Source: an uncultured SAR86 cluster bacterium
GTDB taxonomy: Bacteria; Pseudomonadota; Gammaproteobacteria; Magnimaribacterales; D2472
Assembly: GCA_902557645.1 (NCBI GenBank)
Contig: CACEAP010000002.1
Span: 1-64,000 of the forward strand
Length of the DNA stretch: 64,000 bases
Direction: 5' to 3'
Made by a program: the position numbers and the translations under genes. The notes under the pieces were generated by a model. The model was not told the DNA's origin, did not search any database, and saw only the letters and a list, made by a program, of their open reading frames with translations. Positions 9,841 to 18,631 of the stretch are shown one piece after another (position 1 is the stretch's first letter; every line of letters starts with the position of its first letter).

Positions 9841-10745
9841 ATAAGCTAAAATCTATTATTGCTATAACTAGACTTAATAGGCCTATAGGTATTTATTTAT
9901 TGGTTTACCCTTCCCTAATTGCTTTTATATTTGCAAGTCAATTATTGGCAAACACGGAAATAATGACTCTTCAATCTTTAAATATTTTCCTCTATAAATC
10001 TTTTGCAATAATTATTATTGGCTCTGTTTTAGTCAGATCAACTGGTTGTGTGATTAATGATATTTTTGATCGTAAATTTGATAAAGATGTAGAAAGAACC
10101 AACGATAGACCTCTTGCAACTGGTGATATGAGTTTAAATGAAGCGCTTTTACTTTTTTTGATTCTGGGAGTATTTTCTTTTCTTCTTTTGCTACAAACAA
10201 ATCACCAAACTATTTTAATTGGTCTGTTTACCGCTATCATGATTATTTTTTATCCTCTATCTAAAAGATTTATTTTAGGTCCGCAATTCTTCTTAGCATT
10301 AACTTTTGGCGCATCAGTACCAATTGTTTTTTCTATCTTAGGTCAATTAAATTATGAAAACTTAACTTCAATACTACTCTTATTTCTATGGAATGCTTGT
10401 TGGATAATCTCTTACGATACTATCTATGCTTTAGGAGATGCTAAAGACGATATTAAAATTGGAGTAAATTCTACTGCACTAATGTGGGGCAACAAATCAA
10501 AAGATAATATTAAAAATTATCGAACCGTCTCTATATTACTTTTATTATTGTTTGGGGCAATAGAATCCTTTTCATTAGTCTGGTCTATAGGTCTTTTGTT
10601 GGTGCTTTATATTTCTAATCAATATCAAAATAATTTAATAGAAAACAAAAATTTTCTTCTGGCCTTTAAGAGTAATAATTATACTGGGCTGGCAATTTTG
10701 ATGCTTATGATCGTAGAGATTTATATTCTTCCTTTACTTTTTTGA
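9837..10745 (+). CDS. ubiA: 4-hydroxybenzoate polyprenyltransferase
   Basis: Membrane enzyme that attaches the polyprenyl tail to 4-hydroxybenzoate in ubiquinone synthesis. At 302 residues it has about eight to nine hydrophobic helices and the two aspartate-rich sites: NDIFDRKFDKDVERTNDRP near residue 72, and YALGDAKDDIKIG near 200, which bind Mg2+ and the prenyl diphosphate. It overlaps ubiC upstream by 4 nt and the next gene by one base (TGATG), indicating a coupled operon. Confidence 0.95.
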   Translation: MNKLKSIIAITRLNRPIGIYLLVYPSLIAFIFASQLLANTEIMTLQSLNIFLYKSFAIIIIGSVLVRSTGCVINDIFDRKFDKDVERTNDRPLATGDMSLNEALLLFLILGVFSFLLLLQTNHQTILIGLFTAIMIIFYPLSKRFILGPQFFLALTFGASVPIVFSILGQLNYENLTSILLLFLWNACWIISYDTIYALGDAKDDIKIGVNSTALMWGNKSKDNIKNYRTVSILLLLLFGAIESFSLVWSIGLLLVLYISNQYQNNLIENKNFLLAFKSNNYTGLAILMLMIVEIYILPLLF

Positions 10746-11887
10746 TGAGTGTTTTAATTAAACAATCATTTGGAGAAATATCTAAAGAAAATTATCAAAA
10801 CTTAGATTCAGAAATTGAATCGCCTTTTATGCAATATGATTTTTTATATGCTCTAGAAAAAAGTAAATCAGTCTCTATTGATAATGGATGGGAGCCACTT
10901 CATTTTGTGAATGAAGAAAATGGAAACTTAAATGGTTTTATGCCTTTATATAAAAAATATAATAGCGCAGGTGAATTTGTTTTTGATCACTCTTGGTCGC
11001 ATGCATTAGAGCAAGCTGGTAGGCGGTATTATCCAAAATTATTAAGTGCAATACCCTTTACTCCATGTGCAAGTGAAAAAATTTTAGGAAAAAATAAAGG
11101 TATTAAGGACCGAATTATAAAAAACATACAAGATTATATGGCGCTAGAGGCAATAGAAAGTTGGCATGTTTTATTTCCAAATGAAGCTACCTCTAAAATA
11201 TTGAGTGATTACAATTTTATTGAGAGATTTGGATGCAAATTTATATGGAAAAATAGAAACTTTAAAAATTTTGATAGTTTCTTACAAATATTTACAGCCA
11301 GACAGAGAAAAACTATAAAAGCTGAGAGAAAGAAATGCTCAGATGCAAAAGTTAGTTTTCAAATCATTGAAAGTAAAGATATAACATATGCAGATTGGAG
11401 TATCTTCTATGAACTTTATTGTCAAACCTATCTTGATAGATGGCAGAAGCCATATCTTGAAAGAGAATTTTTTGATCTCTTAACGCAAGATTCTAGCTCA
11501 TGCCAGCCTATATTATTTTTTGCACTTCAAAATCATGAAGTTATAGGTGGTTCCTTGTGTTTTAAAAATGAGGACACCCTCTATGGTCGTCATTGGGGCA
11601 GTATAAAAAAGATTGATTCTCTTCATTTTGAAACATGCTATTACCAAGGCATAGAATACTGTATAAACAATAAACTAAAATTTTTTGACCCAGGGGTTCA
11701 AGGTGAACATAAAATCAGAAGAGGTTTTGAGCCAGAAATAACCTCATCTCTTCATTATTTTTTAAGAAATGATTTAAGAGAGGCTGTAAAAATATTTTGC
11801 AATAAAGAAAAGCATGGAATCCTGCAATACAAAAAATCATGTGAAGAATATACTCCTATTAAGAAAGAATATAGAATCGTATTATGA
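10745..11887 (+). CDS. GNAT-fold protein of the DUF482 (peptidogalycan biosynthesis, COG3146) family
   Basis: The 380-residue protein matches the FemAB-like DUF482 family, whose members have two acyltransferase-like folds; no reaction is established. Visible family features include SPFMQYDFLYALEKS at the N-terminus, SWHVLFPNE in the middle, FTARQRKTIKAERKK, and a C-terminal LKFFDPGVQGEHKIRRGFEP. I start at ATG 10745, which overlaps the ubiA stop as TGATG, rather than the in-frame TTG at 10742. It overlaps yqiB by 4 nt at its end. The co-transcription with ubiquinone genes gives no clear functional clue. Confidence 0.85.
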   Translation: MSVLIKQSFGEISKENYQNLDSEIESPFMQYDFLYALEKSKSVSIDNGWEPLHFVNEENGNLNGFMPLYKKYNSAGEFVFDHSWSHALEQAGRRYYPKLLSAIPFTPCASEKILGKNKGIKDRIIKNIQDYMALEAIESWHVLFPNEATSKILSDYNFIERFGCKFIWKNRNFKNFDSFLQIFTARQRKTIKAERKKCSDAKVSFQIIESKDITYADWSIFYELYCQTYLDRWQKPYLEREFFDLLTQDSSSCQPILFFALQNHEVIGGSLCFKNEDTLYGRHWGSIKKIDSLHFETCYYQGIEYCINNKLKFFDPGVQGEHKIRRGFEPEITSSLHYFLRNDLREAVKIFCNKEKHGILQYKKSCEEYTPIKKEYRIVL

Positions 11888-12324
11888 GGAATAGGCATTC
11901 TAAGACCGCACACCATATAGCAATATGTGAAGCTAATTATTTAAGATTAGAAAATTTATTAATAAATTTTTTAAATGATAGATATAAATTTGAATTGCAT
12001 TTAAATGATCTTGATATTCAATATATTTCTTTTCTAATTCTTGAAAGAACAAAACATACCTTGGTAATTGAAGCAAAACAAAATGATATATCATCATCTC
12101 TGAATGATTTTGTTATAAGAATAAACGTTTTTATAGATGCTGGTTTGGCAGAGGTTGCTTCATACCAAAGCGAGAAACCATTACCATTCTTTTTCAAAAA
12201 ATCTTCTATACAGTCCAAAGATGAAAAAGATCAACAAAACAGATTTCTTACAGAATGGTTGGAAAGTATTTTTATTTCGGGAATAGCTCCTAAGTCCGCT
12301 ATAGAAAAAATATTTGATGATTAA
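11884..12324 (+). CDS. yqiB: DUF1249 protein YqiB
   Basis: Small 146-residue protein of the DUF1249 family, function unknown. It shows the family opening CEANYLRLENLL near residue 14 and a central patch ending in DAGLAEVASYQSEKP (near 86). In E. coli yqiB precedes cpdA, yqiA and parE; here yqiA follows directly, overlapping by 8 nt, and cpdA and parE are absent. The adjacency supports the call more than the sequence alone. Confidence 0.88.
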   Translation: MRNRHSKTAHHIAICEANYLRLENLLINFLNDRYKFELHLNDLDIQYISFLILERTKHTLVIEAKQNDISSSLNDFVIRINVFIDAGLAEVASYQSEKPLPFFFKKSSIQSKDEKDQQNRFLTEWLESIFISGIAPKSAIEKIFDD

Positions 12325-12892
12325 ATCGATATTTTATTTCCATGGATTTATGTCTTCTTCAGATTCAACTAAAGCTCAAATATTTAAAGAATATATAGTT
12401 AAGAATCACAAAAATATAAAACTATACATACCTAATATTGCTGATAAATTTACAGAAGCAATACCTCAACTTAATAAATTAATAGAAGAATCAAATGCTA
12501 ATGAAATGGTATTTATGGGAAGCTCTCTTGGTGGATTTTTTGCAACTCATTACGCAGAATGTTTTAAATCAAAAGCGGTTGTTATAAATCCTGCAATTAA
12601 TCCTTCAGATGGTTTAAAGATATATTTAGGTGATAATGAAAATTATGCAAATGGTAATAAATTTGAACTTACTATAGATGATATTGATGCTATTAAAGCT
12701 TTAGAGGTTGATTCTATTAAGAATCCAAAGAATTATCTTTTATTATGTGAATCCGATGATGAGGTCCTGAATTATCTTGATGCAGTTAGATTTTATAAAG
12801 CATCATATCAAGATATAAGCTTTGGTGGAGATCACTCTTATAGTCGCTTTAAAGAAAAACTGGAAATTATAAAGAAATTCATTAAAATATAG
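12317..12892 (+). CDS. yqiA: YqiA-type alpha/beta-hydrolase (UPF0227 esterase)
   Basis: Alpha/beta-hydrolase of about 191 residues related to the E. coli YqiA esterase. The oxyanion strand FYFHGFMSS opens the protein, the nucleophile elbow is GSSLGG (Ser near residue 71), a C-terminal Asp lies in CESDDEVL, and the catalytic His is in GGDHSY near residue 176. I prefer ATG 12317 to the TTG at 12314 used in the track. It overlaps the end of yqiB. The natural substrate is unknown; E. coli YqiA acts on short-chain acyl esters. Confidence 0.88.
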   Translation: MIKSIFYFHGFMSSSDSTKAQIFKEYIVKNHKNIKLYIPNIADKFTEAIPQLNKLIEESNANEMVFMGSSLGGFFATHYAECFKSKAVVINPAINPSDGLKIYLGDNENYANGNKFELTIDDIDAIKALEVDSIKNPKNYLLLCESDDEVLNYLDAVRFYKASYQDISFGGDHSYSRFKEKLEIIKKFIKI

Positions 12893-12896
12893 CATA

Positions 12897-12913
12897 TGCG
12901 CAATATAGGTGCA
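12897..12913 (+). promoter_or_regulatory. Probable NtrC binding site 1
   Basis: TGCGC-N7-GTGCA, a 17-bp dyad close to the NtrC consensus (TGCACC-N5-GGTGCA). It is centred about 100 bp before the start point predicted from the sigma-54 promoter, a normal enhancer position. Confidence 0.6.
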
Positions 12914-12947
12914 TAAATTAATTAATGCACTATAATAATACTTAAAA

Positions 12948-12964
12948 TGCACTAAAAAAGTACT
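12948..12964 (+). promoter_or_regulatory. Probable weaker NtrC binding site 2
   Basis: TGCAC-N7-GTACT has one good half-site and one degenerate half with the same 17-bp geometry as site 1. An extra TGCAC half-site lies at 12926-12930. The site overlaps the -35 area of a possible sigma-70 promoter (TATAAT at 12973-12978), where NtrC could repress as it does at E. coli glnAp1. Confidence 0.45.
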
Positions 12965-12980
12965 TTTTTTAATATAATTG

Positions 12981-12996
12981 TGGCACTGTTATTGCA
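12981..12996 (+). promoter_or_regulatory. Sigma-54 promoter for glutamine synthetase
   Basis: TGGCAC-N5-TTGCA matches the -24/-12 consensus exactly, with GG at 12982-12983 and GC at 12994-12995, the required 12-base spacing. Transcription should start near 13007, leaving a leader of about 25 nt with AGGAG before the ATG. Confidence 0.88.
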
Positions 12997-13031
12997 TGCT
13001 ATATGTTAGTTAACTAATTTTAGGAGAAAAA

Positions 13032-14012
13032 ATGTCAGAATTTAAAACATATGAATATGTTTGGTTAGATGGTTATAAACCAGAACCATCAATGCGAAGT
13101 AAAGTAAAAGCAACTAAAGCTGATACACCACCTGAATGGTCTTTTGATGGATCATCAACTCAACAAGCAGAAGGCGGAAGTTCAGATTGCTTATTGCTTC
13201 CAGTCCAAACATATGTAAATAAGAATGGTCATGATTTAGTAATGACGCAAGTTCAAGCTGCTGATCATACTACTCACCCATCAAATTTTAGAGCAGCAGC
13301 TGAAGAAGTTGTTACTGATGAATGGTGGTTTGGTTTCGAGCAGGAGTTCTTTTTTACTGACCCTCAAACAGGAGAGCCTTTAGGCTGGGAAGATGGAGAG
13401 CCTAGAGAACAAGGTGATTACTATTGTGGAGTTGGAGCCAGTAATGTTGTTGGTAGAGAAATCTCAGATGTCCATTTAGCGGCATGCCTCGATATGGGTA
13501 TTGAACTTACAGGTACAAATGCTGAAGTAGCATTAGGACAATGGGAATATCAATGCTTTGGAAAAGGTATTAAAGCTGCAGATGACCTTTGGATAAGCAG
13601 ATACTTGCTTTATAAGATTGCTGAAGAATTTGGAGTTGGTGTGAATATTCATCCAAAACCAAAGACTGGTGACTGGAATGGTTCTGGTATGCATTGTAAT
13701 TTCTCAAATGAGGCTATGAGAACTGCAGGTTCAGAAGAGTTATTTTCATCAATGTGTGACAAATTAGGTGAAGTGCATGAAGAAGGTATTGCAGCCTATG
13801 GTTCTGATAATGATATGAGGTTAACTGGTTTACATGAAACTCAAAGCATTGATACTTTCTCATACGGAGTTAGTGACAGAGGTGCGAGTATTAGAATTCC
13901 AGTATACACAGTTGAGCATGACTGGAATGGCTACTTAGAAGATAGAAGACCTGCTTCAAATGCTGATCCATATAAAATTATTGCTCATATCGTAGGGACA
14001 TTAACAAAATAA
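13032..14012 (+). CDS. glnII: Glutamine synthetase, type II (eukaryote-like)
   Basis: Makes glutamine from glutamate, ammonia and ATP. The 326 residues match the type II (beta) family rather than the usual 470-residue bacterial GlnA: YVWLDG at the start, WSFDGSSTQQAEGGSSDC, FEQEFFF, YYCGVGA, GTNAEVALGQWEYQ, GSGMHCNFSNEAMR, DRGASIRIP and YLEDRRPASNADPY. Type II enzymes lack the adenylylation loop used by GlnE. The leader carries a sigma-54 promoter and NtrC-like sites, and ntrB-ntrC follow, so nitrogen limitation should switch it on. The AGGAG before the ATG fixes the start. Confidence 0.96.
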   Translation: MSEFKTYEYVWLDGYKPEPSMRSKVKATKADTPPEWSFDGSSTQQAEGGSSDCLLLPVQTYVNKNGHDLVMTQVQAADHTTHPSNFRAAAEEVVTDEWWFGFEQEFFFTDPQTGEPLGWEDGEPREQGDYYCGVGASNVVGREISDVHLAACLDMGIELTGTNAEVALGQWEYQCFGKGIKAADDLWISRYLLYKIAEEFGVGVNIHPKPKTGDWNGSGMHCNFSNEAMRTAGSEELFSSMCDKLGEVHEEGIAAYGSDNDMRLTGLHETQSIDTFSYGVSDRGASIRIPVYTVEHDWNGYLEDRRPASNADPYKIIAHIVGTLTK

Positions 14013-14025
14013 AAATCCAAATTAT

Positions 14026-14047
14026 CGACTCCTCGAAAGAGGAGTCG
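14026..14047 (+). promoter_or_regulatory. Strong hairpin between glutamine synthetase and ntrB
   Basis: CGACTCCTC-GAAA-GAGGAGTCG is a perfect 9-bp stem with a GAAA tetraloop. No T-run follows, so it is not a classical terminator. The right arm contains GAGGAG, the only good Shine-Dalgarno-like sequence before the ntrB ATG at 14058 (13 nt away). It may stabilise the synthetase mRNA end or damp ntrB translation. Confidence 0.7.
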
Positions 14048-14057
14048 TATCTACTCC

Positions 14058-15146
14058 ATGGTTGATTTAGAAAAGTTAGATATATCATTACTAAATCATT
14101 TAACTACTGAAATTATAGTATTAGATGAATCTAAAAAAGTGTTATGGATTAACGATTCTGCTCAGGCAAATGGTTGGAGTAAGGATTCAAATGATCTTTC
14201 TTCTTTTTCAGCAATGTTATCTCCTGATACTGAAGAAGAGATACGAAGAATTATTAATATGGCTATTGATGATCGAAAATCAATTACCAAAAGAGATTTT
14301 GAGTTAAAGGCTAACAAAGAAGATTCACGTGAAGTAGATCTTACAGTTTCTTACTCGCCAAAGGACAGTCTAATTATCGTAGAGGTAATGAGTGTTGATA
14401 ATTTAAATAAAATTATTGACTCCTCAAAATCAGCTTCCTCGCAAAGAATAGCAGCAAACCTTGCACGCACTCTTGCCCACGAAGTAAAGAATCCATTAGC
14501 TGGTATTAAAGGGAGTGCGCAAATACTCAGCTCAAAAGCAAAAGATGATTTCTCAGAAAAATTTCTTAAAATTATTATTGAAGAGACTGAAAGATTAAAT
14601 TCAATTGTATCTAAAATATTAACGCCTCCACAAAAACCAAACATGGAACCATTTAATATTCACTCTGCTCTTGAAAGAGTACACTCCCTTGCATTAGCAG
14701 AAGGAATATCAAATGCAAATCTATTAAGAGACTATGATCCTAGCATTCCAGATATTAATGGAGATGAAAATTTATTTATTCATGCAATATTAAATATAGT
14801 AAAAAATGCTATACAAGCTATAGATATTAATAATAATGAAGCTTCTATAACTATCTCTTCAAGAGTAGGATACAGTAGACCTATAAACGGGAAAGTCTTC
14901 TCAACTATATGTCAAATTGACATAAGTGATACAGGTCCTGGTATACCTGATGAAATCCAAGAACAAGTTTTTTTTCCAATGATGTCCACAAAAGATGATG
15001 GATCTGGGTTAGGTCTATCAATTGCTCAAGATATAATAAGGATTCATGGTGGCTCAATAGCATTCTCAAGCAAGCCCGGTAACACAGTTTTCTCTATTTT
15101 ATTACCACTGCCAATTGTTCAATTAAAGGGGGTAGCGAATGCATAA
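14058..15146 (+). CDS. ntrB: Nitrogen regulation sensor histidine kinase NtrB
   Basis: Cytosolic sensor kinase/phosphatase that controls NtrC according to nitrogen status. Of 362 residues, about 10-120 form a PAS domain; the H-box AHEVKNPLAG holds the phosphorylated His near 141. The ATP-binding domain has an N-box (NIVKNAIQAI), DTGPGIP and GSGLGLSIA. No membrane segment is present, as expected for NtrB. It follows the synthetase after a 45-nt gap filled by a hairpin, and overlaps ntrC by 8 nt. No PII gene is seen in this window. Confidence 0.95.
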   Translation: MVDLEKLDISLLNHLTTEIIVLDESKKVLWINDSAQANGWSKDSNDLSSFSAMLSPDTEEEIRRIINMAIDDRKSITKRDFELKANKEDSREVDLTVSYSPKDSLIIVEVMSVDNLNKIIDSSKSASSQRIAANLARTLAHEVKNPLAGIKGSAQILSSKAKDDFSEKFLKIIIEETERLNSIVSKILTPPQKPNMEPFNIHSALERVHSLALAEGISNANLLRDYDPSIPDINGDENLFIHAILNIVKNAIQAIDINNNEASITISSRVGYSRPINGKVFSTICQIDISDTGPGIPDEIQEQVFFPMMSTKDDGSGLGLSIAQDIIRIHGGSIAFSSKPGNTVFSILLPLPIVQLKGVANA

Positions 15147-16518
15147 GATATGGGTAGCTGATGATGATGCAGCCATTCGAACAATCTTAGAAGAAAGCCT
15201 AAATACTGCTGGGTTTGAAACTACTATATTTCCTGATGCTGATAGTCTTATAGATAATCTAAATACATCTCAACCTGACCTAGTTATAACAGATATTAAA
15301 ATGCCCGGAACTCATGGATATGACCTTTTAAAACATTTTAATGATAATTACGAAGATATCCCTGTAATAGTTATGACTGCATTTACTGATATGCAAGCTG
15401 CAATTGATTCTTATGGAGGTGGAGCATTTGAATATATGCCTAAACCTTTTGATTTAAATGAAGCAACAGATATTATAAATAGAGCTCTTGAAGGTAAGCC
15501 AAAAACTAAAGGCTTAAAAGGCAAGCCTTCTTCTGAAATTATTGGAAATGCTAATTCTATGCAGTTAGTTTTTAGAGCTATAGGAAAGTTATCAAATACA
15601 AATGCTACTGTTCTAATCCAAGGAGAGTCTGGAACAGGTAAGGAGCTTATAGCCAAATCACTACATAAAAATAGCCCAAGACATGACATGCCATTCGTTG
15701 CTCTTAATATGGCAGATATCCCAAAAGAACTAATTGAATCAGAATTATTTGGCCATGAAAAAGGCGCTTTCACAGGAGCAGTTGAAAAAAGAATTGGTAG
15801 GTTTGAGCAAGCAAATGGTGGAACATTATTTCTAGATGAAATTGGAGATATGCCCTTAGAATGTCAAACAAGATTATTAAGAGTCTTATCTAATAAAGAG
15901 TTTTATAGAGTAGGTGGTGATAAACCCATTAAAGTAGATGTGAGAATCTTGGCAGCAACACACCAAGACCTTCATAGTTTAGTAAGCTTATCTAAATTTA
16001 GAGAGGATCTTTTCTATAGATTAAATGTCATTAGAATTGAGGTTCCAAAACTCAAAGAAAGAATTGATGACATAAAATTACTAGCTACAGCATTTCTAAA
16101 GATGCATTCAGACTCCCTAGGTGAAGAATTAAGAGTGCTCAGCAAAGAAGCATTAGAAGTTTTGGAGAAATATAATTGGCCAGGCAATGTAAGGCAATTA
16201 GAAAATATTTGTTACTGGTTAACACTTATGTCTCCAACTCAGAATATAAAAGTTGAAGACTTACCAAATGAAATTAAAGATTTTGATAATCTTGAAGATG
16301 ATCTTCCAACTGATTGGGAAAAAGGATTTTCTATATGGTTAAAGAATTTATCTAATAGCAAGGACTCAAATTTATTAGATATAGTTGGGCCTAAATTAGA
16401 TAAAATGTTAATAAAAACAGCTTTAGAAAAAACAAATGGTCGTAAAAATGATGCAGCTGTTTTATTGGGCTGGGGAAGAAACACTCTTAGCAAAAAGATT
16501 AAAGAATTAGGGCTGTAG
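15139..16518 (+). CDS. ntrC: Nitrogen regulation response regulator NtrC (sigma-54 activator)
   Basis: Enhancer-binding activator of sigma-54 RNA polymerase. The receiver domain has the phospho-acceptor Asp52 in VITDIKMPG and the acidic DDD near 8-10. The AAA+ domain has Walker A GESGTGKE (162-169), the sigma-54-contacting GAFTGA loop (209-214) and FLDEIGDMP. The C-terminus ends in a Fis-type helix-turn-helix (AAVLLGWGRNTLSKKIKEL). Full length at 459 residues. It likely acts on the promoter two genes upstream. The stop codon directly abuts that of the convergent rhodanese gene with no base between. Confidence 0.96.
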   Translation: MHKIWVADDDAAIRTILEESLNTAGFETTIFPDADSLIDNLNTSQPDLVITDIKMPGTHGYDLLKHFNDNYEDIPVIVMTAFTDMQAAIDSYGGGAFEYMPKPFDLNEATDIINRALEGKPKTKGLKGKPSSEIIGNANSMQLVFRAIGKLSNTNATVLIQGESGTGKELIAKSLHKNSPRHDMPFVALNMADIPKELIESELFGHEKGAFTGAVEKRIGRFEQANGGTLFLDEIGDMPLECQTRLLRVLSNKEFYRVGGDKPIKVDVRILAATHQDLHSLVSLSKFREDLFYRLNVIRIEVPKLKERIDDIKLLATAFLKMHSDSLGEELRVLSKEALEVLEKYNWPGNVRQLENICYWLTLMSPTQNIKVEDLPNEIKDFDNLEDDLPTDWEKGFSIWLKNLSNSKDSNLLDIVGPKLDKMLIKTALEKTNGRKNDAAVLLGWGRNTLSKKIKELGL

Positions 16519-16935
16519 TTATTTTGTAATTAAAGGTAGGCCTTCTTGCTGCCAAGTCATAACGCCACCAGTTAGAATATTTATGTTTGTATACTTCATA
16601 TTCTTCAACTTTTCTCCGATATTTGCTGATTGTCTCCCCATTGCACAAACTAAAATAATTGGTTGAGTTAAGTCAGATGATATTTGATGAGAATGATTAT
16701 CAAAATTATCAAGAGGCATATTAATAGAATTAGCTATATGACCGACTTCAAATTCTTCTGAAGTCCTTAAATCAATAACTGTTGCTGAGCTTTTATTGGT
16801 TAATCTAGTTAAGTCTGCACAAGAAATTTTACTTCCACCTCTATTCATTTCATAGCGAGACCATAAGATAATGGTTAAAAAAAGTGGAAATGATAGATAC
16901 CAATTGTCTATTAAGAATAAATTGAATTCGAACAT
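16519..16935 (-). CDS. Membrane-anchored rhodanese-like protein (YibN-type)
   Basis: Single-domain rhodanese of 138 residues with one N-terminal membrane helix (about 8-26) followed by the domain. The active-site loop is CAMGRQS with the catalytic Cys near residue 102, and VIDLRTSEEFEVGHIANSINMP is the CH2-type element. E. coli YibN has the same architecture and lies beside the phosphoglycerate mutase gpmI; here a different mutase gene, gpmA, lies across a 50-nt divergent spacer. Sulfur transfer is likely; the acceptor is unknown. Confidence 0.88.
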   Translation of the reverse strand: MFEFNLFLIDNWYLSFPLFLTIILWSRYEMNRGGSKISCADLTRLTNKSSATVIDLRTSEEFEVGHIANSINMPLDNFDNHSHQISSDLTQPIILVCAMGRQSANIGEKLKNMKYTNINILTGGVMTWQQEGLPLITK

Positions 16936-16985
16936 AGTGTTATTATCTCTTAAAATAAGTCACTTGTGTTTAATGGAGTAAAGAA

Positions 16986-17612
16986 ATGGGCTTAAAAAGT
17001 AATCTTGTTTTAGTGAGGCATGGGCAAAGTGAATGGAATGAAAAAAATCTTTTTACTGGTTGGAAGGACCCAGGATTAACTGAGCTAGGATATGAAGAAG
17101 CAAAAAAAGCTGGAGAGCTTATAAAGGCTACTGAAATAATTTTTACGTCTATGTTTACATCAGCGCTAAAAAGGGCTCAATTAACTGGTGAAATAATTTT
17201 AAAAGGGATCGGCCAAGTAGAAATTCCTGTTATAAAGGACCAAGCACTTAACGAAAGAGATTATGGAAGCCTATCAGGCCTCAATAAGGACGATGCAAGA
17301 GAAAAATGGGGTAATGAGCAAGTTCATATATGGAGAAGATCCTATGATACGCCTCCACCAGATGGAGAAAGTCTTAAGAATACTGCTGAAAGAGTGCTGC
17401 CCTACTTCAATGAATTAGTTATGCCTATGATATTTAATGGGGACAATATACTTGTAGCAGCCCATGGGAATTCATTAAGGGCATTAATTATGCAACTAGA
17501 TAAAATATCTGAAGAAAATATCGTTAAGTTAGAGATACCTACTGGAGCTCCTATACATTATCAATTTGCTGAAGATGGCTCTGTTGCATTAAAGCAAAAT
17601 CTATATGAATGA
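16986..17612 (+). CDS. gpmA: 2,3-bisphosphoglycerate-dependent phosphoglycerate mutase
   Basis: Interconverts 3- and 2-phosphoglycerate in glycolysis/gluconeogenesis. At 208 residues it is the shorter alphaproteobacterial-like form of dPGM. The phospho-His motif [10 protein letters not shown] is at residues 8-17, followed by [36 protein letters not shown] and the second catalytic His in [16 protein letters not shown] precedes the ATG by 7 nt. It overlaps mutY by 4 nt (ATGA). Confidence 0.95.
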   Translation: MGLKSNLVLVRHGQSEWNEKNLFTGWKDPGLTELGYEEAKKAGELIKATEIIFTSMFTSALKRAQLTGEIILKGIGQVEIPVIKDQALNERDYGSLSGLNKDDAREKWGNEQVHIWRRSYDTPPPDGESLKNTAERVLPYFNELVMPMIFNGDNILVAAHGNSLRALIMQLDKISEENIVKLEIPTGAPIHYQFAEDGSVALKQNLYE

Positions 17613-18631
17613 TTAATCTCCAAAAAAATAATATAGACATTGCCAATTATATTGTTGATTGGTATTTGCATGCAGGTAGGCAAGATTTACCCTGGCGAAA
17701 TAATATATCGCCATACAGAGTATGGATTTCTGAGATCATGCTGCAACAAACTCAAGTCAAAACTGTAATTCCATATTACAAAAGATTTCTACACAAGTTT
17801 CCTACATTGGATAGCTTAATGGTAGCTACCGAAGATGAAATCATAGCACTATGGTCAGGTCTTGGTTTTTATAGAAGAGCGAAGAATATATTTAAGGCAA
17901 AAGAAAAAATTAGATTAGAGCTAAATGGCAAATTTCCAAAAGACTTTGAAGAGCTAAAATTATTACCTGGTATTGGTGAATCAACTGCTGGTGCAATAAT
18001 GTCCATTGCCTATAAAAAATCTTATCCAATTCTTGATGCTAATGTAAAAAGAGTTTTATCTAGATTTGCAAAAGTTAAAGAAACCTCTTTATCAAAGAGA
18101 GATAAAAAATTATGGGAAATTTCCAGTAATGTAACCCCAAAATCAGATATATTTGAATATACACAAGGAATCATGGATCTTGGAGCAACAATTTGCACAA
18201 CTAAAGATCCTGATTGTCTCCAATGTCCATTAAATGAAATATGTGCATCTTCTTATAATGTAAAAGCTCCTAAAAAAATATCTAAAGTTATCAAAATTAA
18301 GCCTATTCGAGAATTAGACTTTACTCTTGCTTATACAAATAAGCACATACTATTATTTAAAAGAAATCAGGAAACTTTTTGGGAGGGTTTGTGGCTGCCT
18401 TCAGATGATCCAAAGAGTCACAATATATATAATTCAAAATCAATAAAACAGCATAATGTTAATGTGCATCATAAACTAACCCATCTAGATCTAAATCTGA
18501 ATATAAGTCTATTGAGCTATAATAATATTTTTAAAGTAAAAACAAATGCCGAGCATTGCTGGATAAAGAAAACACAAATTGATTCTTTTGGTATGCCTGC
18601 TCCTATTAAAAAGATTATCTCAACATTATGA
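17609..18631 (+). CDS. mutY: A/G-specific adenine glycosylase MutY
   Basis: Removes adenine mispaired with 8-oxoguanine. The 340-residue protein has the catalytic Glu in [12 protein letters not shown] near residue 42, the helix-hairpin-helix [12 protein letters not shown] near residue 120, and the catalytic Asp in [10 protein letters not shown]. The [4Fe-4S] cysteines are spaced C-x6-C-x2-C-x5-C ([17 protein letters not shown]). A C-terminal NUDIX-like domain that reads 8-oxoG is present ([12 protein letters not shown] onward) but somewhat short. It overlaps gpmA upstream and yggX downstream by 4 nt each; the mutY-yggX pairing is conserved in enterics. Confidence 0.95.
   Translation: MINLQKNNIDIANYIVDWYLHAGRQDLPWRNNISPYRVWISEIMLQQTQVKTVIPYYKRFLHKFPTLDSLMVATEDEIIALWSGLGFYRRAKNIFKAKEKIRLELNGKFPKDFEELKLLPGIGESTAGAIMSIAYKKSYPILDANVKRVLSRFAKVKETSLSKRDKKLWEISSNVTPKSDIFEYTQGIMDLGATICTTKDPDCLQCPLNEICASSYNVKAPKKISKVIKIKPIRELDFTLAYTNKHILLFKRNQETFWEGLWLPSDDPKSHNIYNSKSIKQHNVNVHHKLTHLDLNLNISLLSYNNIFKVKTNAEHCWIKKTQIDSFGMPAPIKKIISTL

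Noticed and set aside
14026-14047. Intrinsic terminator after glutamine synthetase
   Set aside because: The stem is strong but no T-run follows, and ntrBC continue in the same direction.
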